64,000 nt of DNA from JBOEGW01 sp050633625 (lineage in GTDB: Bacteria; Pseudomonadota; Alphaproteobacteria; Rhodobacterales; Rhodobacteraceae), in NCBI GenBank assembly GCA_050633625.1, contig JBOEGW010000001.1:248001-312000 (forward strand), in the 5' to 3' direction. Within the stretch, counting starts at the first letter, position 1, and the number at the start of each line of letters is the position of its first letter. Below, one piece after another: positions 16,279-23,002 of this stretch. The notes under the pieces were generated by a model. It did not search any database. It worked only from the letters and a program-made list of their open reading frames with translations, and was not told the origin of the DNA. A program made the translations under genes and the position numbers.

Positions 16279-16453
16279 TCTTGGCTTGTTCGGCTGCCGC
16301 CCGGATTTCTTCTGCTATATCAAAGGCTTCTTCAGCGTCAAAATCCATAGGGATGTCGATTCCATCGCCTTCAACATAGATGCGCACCATCCCCTGATCG
16401 GTTGGGCCGATTTGCAGGTTTGCTGTAATGTCGCTTTCGGAATTAATGCCCAT
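16256..16453 (-). CDS. DUF6324 family protein
   Basis: A 65-residue acidic protein of unknown function matching the small alphaproteobacterial DUF6324 family (MGINSESDITANLQIGPTDQ then MVRIYVEGDGIDIPMDFDAEEAFDIAEEIR). The start at 16453 is set by GGAGG seven bases before; an upstream ATG four codons earlier lies across this ribosome site. It is convergent with mmcB. Confidence 0.82.
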   Translation of the reverse strand: MGINSESDITANLQIGPTDQGMVRIYVEGDGIDIPMDFDAEEAFDIAEEIRAAAEQAKTIASKKR

Positions 16454-16557
16454 GGGAGCCTCCATCGTGGTGAAATCGAGCGATACGCGCCTCGCGTGAA
16501 TTTTTCAAGCCCAGACCTCTTGCATTGCCCGGCCAGCCCGGTTAAATCGCCCTCAGT

Positions 16558-16634
16558 GCCGCCTTAGCTCAGTTGGTTAGAGCACTGGTTTGTGGAACCA
16601 GGGGTCCCCCGTTCAAGCCGGGGAGGCGGTACCA
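16558..16634 (+). tRNA. tRNA-His (GTG)
   Basis: Full cloverleaf: acceptor GCCGCCT/AGGCGGT, T8-A9, D arm GCTC/GAGC, anticodon arm CTGGT-TTGTGGA-ACCAG with anticodon GTG, and T arm CCCCG-TTCAAGC-CGGGG. The discriminator is A73 and CCA is encoded. The base before G1 is T, so the usual tRNA-His G-1 is not encoded and the C73 partner is absent, as known for a group of alphaproteobacteria. Confidence 0.96.
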
Positions 16635-16657
16635 TCCCCCACTATTTTGTGACGCCG

Positions 16658-16691
16658 ACGGGTGTATGACGTTTACGGGTGTATGACGTTT
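16658..16691 (+). repeat. Perfect tandem duplication, 2 x 17 bp
   Basis: ACGGGTGTATGACGTTT occurs twice head to tail, 24 bases after tRNA-His. Three copies of GACATTCGC follow at 16717, 16730 and 16752. No gene occupies 16635-16788. Confidence 0.85.
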
Positions 16692-16788
16692 GCGCACGCG
16701 CAGGGGCGCGATGAGCGACATTCGCGAGGGACATTCGCTTGTTCCGCCCGAGACATTCGCTTGCGACACCCCCGGCAACCTGCGCGCC

Positions 16789-17097
16789 TTAGTCGAGTTT
16801 GATCGTTTGTTTTATGGTCTTCATGTCGTCCCCAAGCACGAGGATTTCGCCTTGCGTTGTGACGACAATCACCCGGTTTTCGACAAATGTGATCCCGGCA
16901 GCCGTCACGCCCTCGGGCAGAACGAGGCTTTCAGGGAGCGCAAACGGCTGGCTTTGATTGAAACGCATGACAATCACCGCAATCAGGACTATGAGACCGG
17001 CAATCATCGTTACAGTCAGCGCCGTGACGAGCCCCTTTAAATACCTGATCAACCCCGCCTGCGCCTCGGGGAGCGGAGCCTCATCCATGTCGTCCAT
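16789..17097 (-). CDS. DUF6476 family membrane protein
   Basis: A 102-residue protein with one transmembrane helix (LVTALTVTMIAGLIVLIAVIVM, about residues 23-44) and a small C-terminal extracytoplasmic domain (LPESLVLPEGVTAAGITFVEN then VIVVTTQGEILVL). This matches the alphaproteobacterial DUF6476 family of unknown function. The start at 17097 is preceded by AAGGTGG. Its first four codons overlap the start of the divergent pseudouridine synthase gene. Confidence 0.85.
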   Translation of the reverse strand: MDDMDEAPLPEAQAGLIRYLKGLVTALTVTMIAGLIVLIAVIVMRFNQSQPFALPESLVLPEGVTAAGITFVENRVIVVTTQGEILVLGDDMKTIKQTIKLD

Positions 17098-18139
17098 CAA
17101 AACCACCTTCGTTGAGGTCATTATCGCGGAAAAACCGCCTGCACGTCTTGATAAGGCACTGGGGCGCGATGTGCCAGAGGAGGCGAACCTGTCACGCTCG
17201 CGCCTTGGGCGGTTGATCGTGGAGGGCAAGGTGCGCAAAGAGGGTGAGGTGGTGTTGGACCCCCGCGCCAAGGTGAATGAAGGTGATGTGTTCACTGTTG
17301 AGGTCGCGCAAGCGCTGGAAAGCCATATTGAGCCAGAAGACATCCCGCTTGATGTGATCTATGAGGATGCTGATTTGATCGTCATCAACAAGCCAACCGG
17401 CATGGTGGTGCACCCGGCGCCGGGCACCCCGAACGGAACGCTTGTGAACGCGCTCTTGTTTCATTGCGGTGATGACCTCTCCGGGGTCGGGGGCATGAAA
17501 CGACCCGGAATTGTGCACCGGATTGATAAGGAAACCACGGGCTTGTTGGTGGTGGCGAAATCGGACGCAGCGCATCACGGGCTGGCGGCGCAATTTGAAA
17601 AGCACACTGTCGAGCGGCACTATATGGCGGTGATCCATGGGGTGCCGGATGCGGGCGATCCCCGCCTGAAATCCGTGCGAGGATCAAGCTTTGAAGCGGG
17701 TAACATTCTGAAATTACAGACACAATTGGCGCGCCACAAACATGATCGTCAAAAGCAGGCAGTCGTCTGGAATGGTGGCCGCCATGCTGTGACCCGTGCG
17801 CGGGTGGTCGAGACTTTCGGCAAGCCCGCCGTTGCAACTCTTGTGGATTGCTGGCTCGAAACGGGCCGGACGCACCAAATTCGCGTCCACATGGCCCACG
17901 CAGGCCACGGGTTGATTGGCGATCCTACTTATGGCGGGCGGCGCAAACTCTCTGACAAAGCTGTAGGTCAAGTCGCGGCCGAGGCCGTGCGCAGTTTCCC
18001 GCGCCAAGCCCTGCACGCGGCGACGCTGGGCTTTGTTCATCCTGTCACCGGCGAAGAACTGCGGTTTGAAGCGCCATTGCCGGATGACATCGAAACTCTT
18101 TTGGCGGGGTTGCGCACATCAAAGGTTGCTGGCGGATAA
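17087..18139 (+). CDS. rluD: RluA/RluD-family ribosomal large subunit pseudouridine synthase
   Basis: Isomerises specific uridines in 23S rRNA to pseudouridine. In 350 residues: an N-terminal S4 RNA-binding domain (RLDKALGRDVPEEANLSRSRLGRLIVEGKV, residues 16-45), then the catalytic domain with VINKPTGMVVHPAPG and the signature HRIDKETTGLLVVAKS containing the catalytic aspartate, and the C-terminal GRTHQIRVHMAHAGHGLIGDPTYGG. RluD is the best family match by domain order, though RluC-like activity cannot be excluded. The ATG at 17087 has a GGAG site inside the first codons of the divergent DUF6476 gene. Confidence 0.93.
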   Translation: MSSIKTTFVEVIIAEKPPARLDKALGRDVPEEANLSRSRLGRLIVEGKVRKEGEVVLDPRAKVNEGDVFTVEVAQALESHIEPEDIPLDVIYEDADLIVINKPTGMVVHPAPGTPNGTLVNALLFHCGDDLSGVGGMKRPGIVHRIDKETTGLLVVAKSDAAHHGLAAQFEKHTVERHYMAVIHGVPDAGDPRLKSVRGSSFEAGNILKLQTQLARHKHDRQKQAVVWNGGRHAVTRARVVETFGKPAVATLVDCWLETGRTHQIRVHMAHAGHGLIGDPTYGGRRKLSDKAVGQVAAEAVRSFPRQALHAATLGFVHPVTGEELRFEAPLPDDIETLLAGLRTSKVAGG

Positions 18140-18188
18140 TCCCTTCGCTAACCTTCCTGAATAGTCATAATTGGTTTCAGGAGAGTTT

Positions 18189-18818
18189 ATGTTTTTCATT
18201 GTTTGGGGGTTTCGGGGCCGCAATAAGGTCATGTCGGGCGGCAATTTTTACTGCCCGGAGTGCGGCGATTATCGCGATTACAAGCTGATCGCTGTCAACC
18301 GCTGGTTCACGCTCTATTGGATCCCCCTGTTCAAAACGAAAGCCCTTGGCGAATTTGTCGAATGTGACAGCTGCAAGAGCACCTTCAATGAGCGGGTGCT
18401 CGACTTTGATCCGAAAGCCGATCACGAGAAATTCGAAGCGGCGTTTTCGATCGCTGCGAAACGGGTGATGTTCAAGATGGCGCTTGCGGATGGGGATATC
18501 GACCAAAGCGAAATTGACCAAATCACTCAAGCCTTTTCCAACATCGCCAAGCGGGAGATTGATGCCGCGGATATTGCGGCTGAGCTTGAAGCGGCGCGCG
18601 ATGACACCCGCTCGATTGCTGATTATTTGGTCGAGGTGGCGCCGGGCCTGAATGATACCGGCAAAGAACTGGTGCTGCGCTCCGCAATCGCCGTGGCCAA
18701 AGCGGATGGCACGGTTGATGACAGTGAACGCGACGAGCTTCAGACCTTGTCCAAGGCGCTCGATTTGCCCAAAGCCTATGCGAATGGGATTTTCGCGGAA
18801 GAGGGCTTGCGCGTCTAA
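18189..18818 (+). CDS. Zinc-ribbon / TerB-like protein
   Basis: A 209-residue protein. Residues 18-62 form a zinc ribbon (FYCPECGDYRDY ... ECDSCKSTFNE), with WFTLYWIPLF between the two cysteine pairs. This is the pattern of zinc-ribbon domains found near membranes. The rest (about residues 80-209) is an acidic helical TerB-like domain with two similar halves (MALADGDIDQSEIDQI and AVAKADGTVDDSERDEL). TerB domains occur in tellurite and stress-response contexts, but no tellurite genes are nearby, so the function is open. The start is fixed by CAGGAGAG before ATG 18189. Confidence 0.82.
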   Translation: MFFIVWGFRGRNKVMSGGNFYCPECGDYRDYKLIAVNRWFTLYWIPLFKTKALGEFVECDSCKSTFNERVLDFDPKADHEKFEAAFSIAAKRVMFKMALADGDIDQSEIDQITQAFSNIAKREIDAADIAAELEAARDDTRSIADYLVEVAPGLNDTGKELVLRSAIAVAKADGTVDDSERDELQTLSKALDLPKAYANGIFAEEGLRV

Positions 18819-18842
18819 GGTCGCGCGCGCAGGCTGGGGAGG

Positions 18843-18867
18843 CCGCGCCACTTTGGGGCGGTCTTTT
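18843..18867 (+). terminator. Probable terminator of the TerB-like gene
   Basis: An imperfect 7-bp stem (CCGCGCC / GGGGCGG, one mismatch) followed by TCTTTT, 24 bases after the stop codon. Confidence 0.45.
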
Positions 18868-18967
18868 GCCTTTGTTACGTTTGACACAAGCGCGTGAGGC
18901 GGCTGAAAGGCCCTGCCATCGCGCGCAAAAAAGGTTCACATTTCGTTAACTCAACAAGGGTACTGCC

Positions 18968-18995
18968 CTTGAAACCGCGTGTGAGCGCCCTAAAT
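18968..18995 (+). promoter_or_regulatory. Candidate sigma-32 promoter of rpoH
   Basis: CTTGAAA, 13 bases, CCCTAAAT: this matches the heat-shock sigma factor -35 consensus exactly and the -10 consensus partly, at the expected spacing, 74 bases before the rpoH start. It would make rpoH autoregulated, as known in Caulobacter. Confidence 0.55.
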
Positions 18996-19068
18996 TGTAT
19001 GTTAATACCCGAAACATTCGGGTCCAACACGCCGCGCCGCGACCACATATGCTGCGCAGAAAGGGGAA

Positions 19069-19968
19069 ATGATGAGTAATTATAGCAATCTTCCAGCACC
19101 AACACCCGAAGGTGGCCTGAACCGCTACATGCAAGACATTCGCAAGTTCCCGATGTTGGAACCCGAAGAAGAATATATGTTGGCCAAAAGCTGGGTCGAA
19201 AATGGCGACACGGAAGCTGCGCATAAAATGGTCACAAGCCATCTGCGACTGGCGGCGAAAATCGCGATGGGCTATCGCGGCTACGGCTTGCCGCAGGCTG
19301 AGGTGATCTCGGAAGCCAATGTTGGCTTGATGCAGGCGGTCAAACGCTTCGACCCGGAAAAGGGATTTCGCCTCGCGACCTATGCGATGTGGTGGATTCG
19401 TGCGTCGATTCAGGAATATGTGCTGCGCTCTTGGAGTCTTGTGAAACTGGGCACCACAAGCGCGCAAAAGAAGCTGTTCTTTAATCTGCGCAAAGCCAAG
19501 GCGCGCATCGGTGCGCTTGAGGAAGGGGATTTGCACCCAGAGCACGTCGAGCGGATCGCCAATGACCTTGGGGTTGCAGAAAAGGACGTTGTGTCGATGA
19601 ACCGGCGCATGTCCGGCGGCGATGCGAGCCTGAATGCGACTGTTTCGGCAGATGGCGAAGGGGCGATGCAATGGCAAGACTGGTTGGAGGACGAAAGTGC
19701 CGACCAAGCTGGCGATTACGCGGAGCAAAACGAGCTGCAAACCCGCCTTGCCTTGATGAATGAGGCGATGGAGGTGCTCAATGATCGCGAGCGCGATATC
19801 CTGACTCAGCGGCGTTTGACAGATGAGACGATCACCCTTGAGGATTTGTCGAGCCAGTATGACGTGAGCCGCGAGCGCATTCGCCAAATCGAGGTGCGCG
19901 CTTTTGAAAAGCTGCAAACGCGTATGCAAGAGCTGGCAAGTGAGCGCGGGATGCTGGAATCCGCCTAG
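19069..19968 (+). CDS. rpoH: RNA polymerase heat-shock sigma factor RpoH (sigma-32)
   Basis: Directs polymerase to heat-shock promoters. The 299-residue product shows sigma region 2 (DTEAAHKMVTSHLRLAAKIAMGYRGYGLPQAEVISEANVGLMQAVKRFDPEKGFRLATYAMWWIRASIQEYV), the RpoH-specific box QKKLFFNLRK near residue 139, and region 4.2 (LEDLSSQYDVSRERIRQIEVRAFEKLQ). It starts at ATG 19069 or the adjacent ATG 19072, after AAGGGG. It is preceded by a sigma-32-like promoter and followed by a terminator. Rhodobacteraceae often have a second RpoH; only this one is in the window. Confidence 0.96.
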   Translation: MMSNYSNLPAPTPEGGLNRYMQDIRKFPMLEPEEEYMLAKSWVENGDTEAAHKMVTSHLRLAAKIAMGYRGYGLPQAEVISEANVGLMQAVKRFDPEKGFRLATYAMWWIRASIQEYVLRSWSLVKLGTTSAQKKLFFNLRKAKARIGALEEGDLHPEHVERIANDLGVAEKDVVSMNRRMSGGDASLNATVSADGEGAMQWQDWLEDESADQAGDYAEQNELQTRLALMNEAMEVLNDRERDILTQRRLTDETITLEDLSSQYDVSRERIRQIEVRAFEKLQTRMQELASERGMLESA

Positions 19969-19997
19969 ATCGACCGAACGCACGATCGCAAGACCTG

Positions 19998-20028
19998 AAA
20001 TGCCCGGGCCAAGGTTTGGGCATTTTGT
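19998..20028 (+). terminator. Intrinsic terminator of rpoH
   Basis: AAATGCCC / GGGCATTT, an 8-bp stem with a 12-base loop that runs into TTTTG, 29 bases after the rpoH stop. Confidence 0.75.
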
Positions 20029-20102
20029 GAGCGCAGCCGGTCCTGACACATACCTTCTAAGAGGCGTGTTTTGGGGGCTGAAATCGTATTTGAGAGGGGT
20101 AT

Positions 20103-20414
20103 ATGAGCGATATGGATGACGATGTAACATTGGAAGAGCCAACAGACGATCAGCCGCAGGACAGCCGGGAAAACCATTGGATGCGCGGGCTTTGGATGAT
20201 TGTCTTGGCCATTTTATTTGGTGTGGGCGAGTTCATTCTTGTGGTGGCGGCTGTGCTGCAATTCCTCTGGATTTTGATCGGCAAGGAAAAGAACACTTAT
20301 ATTGCGGAGTTTGGTCGCGATTTGTCCGATTGGCTGGGGCGCGTTGCGTTGTTCCAAACGGGGGCAAGCGACGATAAGCCGTTTCCGTTTGATCGCTGGG
20401 GCATTCCTGACTGA
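20103..20414 (+). CDS. DUF4389 domain-containing membrane protein
   Basis: A 103-residue protein with an acidic N-terminus (residues 1-26) and one long hydrophobic stretch or hairpin (LWMIVLAILFGVGEFILVVAAVLQFLWILI, residues 30-59). The DUF4389 signature GKEKNTYIAEFGRDLSDWLGRV follows, then a short soluble tail ending FPFDRWGIPD. Function is unknown. The start is supported by GAGAGGGG. It is convergent with the M19 dipeptidase gene, with a REP-like element between. Confidence 0.82.
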   Translation: MSDMDDDVTLEEPTDDQPQDSRENHWMRGLWMIVLAILFGVGEFILVVAAVLQFLWILIGKEKNTYIAEFGRDLSDWLGRVALFQTGASDDKPFPFDRWGIPD

Positions 20415-20428
20415 TACCGATGGACGCA

Positions 20429-20480
20429 TGGGGGACCAGTCCCCCAAACCCCCTGAGGTACTTTTGAACCAAAGAAAAGC
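20429..20480 (-). repeat. REP-like intergenic element, copy C
   Basis: On the minus strand it reads TTTGGTTCAAAAGTACCTCA, then GGGGGTTTGGGGGA, loop CCAG, TCCCCC. The pattern parallels copies A (13980) and B (29145). It lies between two convergent genes and may act as their terminator. Confidence 0.55.
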
Positions 20481-20489
20481 GCGCGCGGA

Positions 20490-21662
20490 TCAGTTCAGCC
20501 GGGCGCGCAACACGCGGATCATGTTCTCGCCAGCGACTTTTCGAATATCGGCTACTGCGATGCCTGCATCCAGCATGGCTTGGGTGAGGGCGGGCAGCTC
20601 TGCGGCGTCAAAGGCTGTGGTGACGGCCCCGTCGAAATCGGAGCCAAGCGAAACATGGTCTGCACCGACAGCGGCAATCGCCGCTTTGACGGTTTTGGCG
20701 ATGCCCTGAGGGCTGTCGTCGCAGGTCACGTCTTGCCAGTATCCAATCGCGATCACACCGCCTGTTGCGGCGATGTCGCGCATCAAATCATCCGGATAGT
20801 TGCGTTTGACTTCGCAATGAGAATGGAGGCCGGTGTGACTGACGATCAGGGGCATTTCGGTCATGGCCAGCACATCGCGCGCTGTTTGTTCGCTGGAATG
20901 TGCCAGATCCAAGACAATGGGGCGTTTGGCGATTTCTGTCACCACTGTGCGGCCAAAATCGGTGAGGCCGTGATTGCCGATGCCGTGCAGGGAGCCGCCT
21001 AGGTCATTGTCAAAGAAATGCTGCAACCCCATGAGGCGCAGCCCTGCGGCCTCTAGGCGGTCGAGGTTTGCGATATCGCCTTCGAGCGGGTGGCCGCCTT
21101 CGGTGCCAAACAGCACCCCAAGCTGCGCGCCACCGGTTTTACGGGCTGTCAGAAACTGATCAAGATCGGCGATGCTGCGAATAAACACCACCTTTCCGTC
21201 ACTCTCTGCCACAGCGTTTTCCAGGCGTTTGGCATGATAGAGCGCGCGCTCCGCGAGGGAGGTCCAGGTGCGCGGCGGCCAGAGCTGGCCGATGGCAAGC
21301 AAGGTGACATTGTCGCGGGCTTGGGCGGAGTTTTCCTCATAGTTCTGCCCGGCTGGTGTTTTGGTCACGGAGGTAAAGACTTGCAGCGCCGTGCCGCCCT
21401 GTATGAGGCGGGGGAAATCGACTTGGCCGCGCGTGCCGTAGGCATTGAGGTCGCGGTTCCAGAGCAAGGTGTCCGCGTGCCAATCTCCGATGATCAGGCT
21501 GTCATGTAGCGATTGCGCGGCTTGCGTGACGGGGAAAGGGTCGTGTGGCGTGACGACGTTCATGCCTTTTTCGGCAATCCCGGGCGCAAAGAGGAAAAAT
21601 CCTGCCAGCGCCAGCCCAGTAAGGCCAAGAACGATCCTCACTATCCATTTGATGACACGCAT
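20490..21662 (-). CDS. Membrane dipeptidase (peptidase family M19)
   Basis: A zinc-dependent dipeptidase of the renal-dipeptidase family, 390 residues from the ATG at 21662 (GGGAGGATACTTC before it). An N-terminal membrane anchor (IVRIVLGLTGLALAGFFLF, residues 8-26) places the catalytic domain in the periplasm. The family's metal and substrate residues are visible in IIGDWHADTLLWN, FGTEGGHPLEGD (bridging glutamate), VLDLAHSSEQTARDVLAM, PLIVSHTGLHSHCEVKRN and VSLGSDFDG. The substrate may be D- or L-dipeptides. It is a single gene flanked by a tandem-repeat region upstream and a REP-like element downstream. Confidence 0.92.
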   Translation of the reverse strand: MRVIKWIVRIVLGLTGLALAGFFLFAPGIAEKGMNVVTPHDPFPVTQAAQSLHDSLIIGDWHADTLLWNRDLNAYGTRGQVDFPRLIQGGTALQVFTSVTKTPAGQNYEENSAQARDNVTLLAIGQLWPPRTWTSLAERALYHAKRLENAVAESDGKVVFIRSIADLDQFLTARKTGGAQLGVLFGTEGGHPLEGDIANLDRLEAAGLRLMGLQHFFDNDLGGSLHGIGNHGLTDFGRTVVTEIAKRPIVLDLAHSSEQTARDVLAMTEMPLIVSHTGLHSHCEVKRNYPDDLMRDIAATGGVIAIGYWQDVTCDDSPQGIAKTVKAAIAAVGADHVSLGSDFDGAVTTAFDAAELPALTQAMLDAGIAVADIRKVAGENMIRVLRARLN

Positions 21663-21808
21663 GAAGTATCCTCCCATCAAGGAGCCTAGGGGAGAAGCGG
21701 CAAGGTGAGAAGGGGGCATTAAGGATGACCTCGACAAAATCTTGTTTGAGGGGGCGGCGGACTTTAGGGTGCGAAGGGCTGGTGTCTGCGCCGCGCGTGC
21801 AGATCTAG

Positions 21809-21880
21809 GAGTAAAGCCGAGAGTAAAGCCGCGAGAAAGCCCGCGAGAAAGCCCGCGAACAAGCCCGTGAGAAAGCCCGA
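21809..21880 (+). repeat. 12-bp tandem repeat, six units
   Basis: Six head-to-tail 12-base units: GAGTAAAGCCGA, GAGTAAAGCCGC, GAGAAAGCCCGC twice, GAACAAGCCCGT and GAGAAAGCCCGA. The array ends at the start codons of the next gene. Unit number divergence suggests an older slippage-prone tract. Confidence 0.9.
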
Positions 21881-21883
21881 TTG

Positions 21884-22411
21884 ATGTCATTCGCTGTGCA
21901 TAGTTTTGGGAATATGCAAATCGCCTATCGCGTGGCCAATGCGAAGGCGACACCTGATGTGGCAGCGAGTACAGCGCCAAGTGCTGCGCCTCAAACGCCC
22001 CAAGGCCAAGCCACCAAGACTGCACCGCCAGCGCGCGCGGTCGAGGCGCAGGTATTCGGATATAGCGCGGCACTCAGTCAACAGCTTGAAATCACAAAGC
22101 AAATCCAGCCGGGGGTGCAGCCGGGCGCAATCGGGCGACAGGCACCTGAAGACGGCGCTGCTGCGCGTGGCCCCGCGCCCACGAGGCCACCTTTGAATGG
22201 GCCGCCCTCTGAGATGGGCGCGGCACACCAAAGTCGCGCCGGGAAAAACCCGTTGGAGGCCGCGCACATGGCGCTCGATAGCCTCAAAGCCAGTAATGCC
22301 AGTAATGCCAGTAATGCCGGTGAAGTCACGAGCCGCGAGACAAGCGGCACAACAAGCTCAGCGCGTGCAGCGCAGGTGAGCGCGCTGTATGAGGCGGCTC
22401 AAAGGTTTTAG
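21884..22411 (+). CDS. Low-complexity protein of unknown function
   Basis: A 175-residue product from ATG 21884, or one codon earlier from TTG. It is rich in Ala, Pro, Gln and Ser and probably largely disordered, with SNASNASNAG encoded by three copies of AGTAATGCC (22292-22318). No signal peptide or membrane segment is evident, and no family is recognised. There is no clear ribosome site, because the start abuts a 12-bp tandem repeat. The C-terminus (ARAAQVSALYEAAQRF) is helical. Coding status is likely but not certain. Confidence 0.5.
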   Translation: MSFAVHSFGNMQIAYRVANAKATPDVAASTAPSAAPQTPQGQATKTAPPARAVEAQVFGYSAALSQQLEITKQIQPGVQPGAIGRQAPEDGAAARGPAPTRPPLNGPPSEMGAAHQSRAGKNPLEAAHMALDSLKASNASNASNAGEVTSRETSGTTSSARAAQVSALYEAAQRF

Positions 22412-22444
22412 GGCGGTGCCGCAAGTGTCTTCGCCCTTGTCCCT

Positions 22445-22987
22445 TTATTGCTCCCAGTAAGCCGCATCCTGGAAGTTGACGTTGAGCAGTTTTGATCCAT
22501 TGCCATAGGCGAGAATGGAGATGCGCCGCGGGTCTTGTGCCCAGCTGGCGTTGAAATCATCGAACTTTCGGTCAATCGGGTATTCCAGATGATCTGGCGG
22601 GCCGAATTCTGCGCTCAACTCGGCTAAGACAGCTTTGAAACGTGCTTTCATGTGGCGATTGCGGACTGTTGTTTTGTCGAGCGTCAGGGTGACTTGGATC
22701 AGCTCCTCACCGTCAAAAAAGTAACGCACAGCATAGATCGCCCCGGCAAATTCATGGTGAGGATCGACAAGGATATCCTTGGCGCCGCCATATAACTCTT
22801 CTGGAAAGGGGTTGGGGGCGGCCCCGGGATGCGCCTGCACCACCTGCGGCACGCTCATGCCGACAGAAACGCCGTTCCACAGCTCTTGGCTCCACGCTGG
22901 CAACCCAAAGGACAGCGCGAGGCTCAACATCAGCGCGCCAAACAAGGCGCGCTGTCTTTGCACGAGAGAATGAGGGTGAATCATCAC
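22445..22987 (-). CDS. Predicted secreted protein of unknown function
   Basis: A 180-residue protein with an N-terminal signal peptide (ALFGALMLSLALSFGLPAWSQ) and a mature domain that resembles small periplasmic domains with an SmpA/OmlA-like GMSVPQVVQAHPGA motif followed by YFFDGEELIQVTLTL. That likeness is weak and I assign no function. It lies 15 bases beyond the start side of nothing coding and 16 bases downstream of the pepF stop on the same strand, so it may be co-transcribed with pepF. Confidence 0.72.
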   Translation of the reverse strand: MMIHPHSLVQRQRALFGALMLSLALSFGLPAWSQELWNGVSVGMSVPQVVQAHPGAAPNPFPEELYGGAKDILVDPHHEFAGAIYAVRYFFDGEELIQVTLTLDKTTVRNRHMKARFKAVLAELSAEFGPPDHLEYPIDRKFDDFNASWAQDPRRISILAYGNGSKLLNVNFQDAAYWEQ

Positions 22988-23002
22988 TTGCCTCTGTTTT
23001 GC

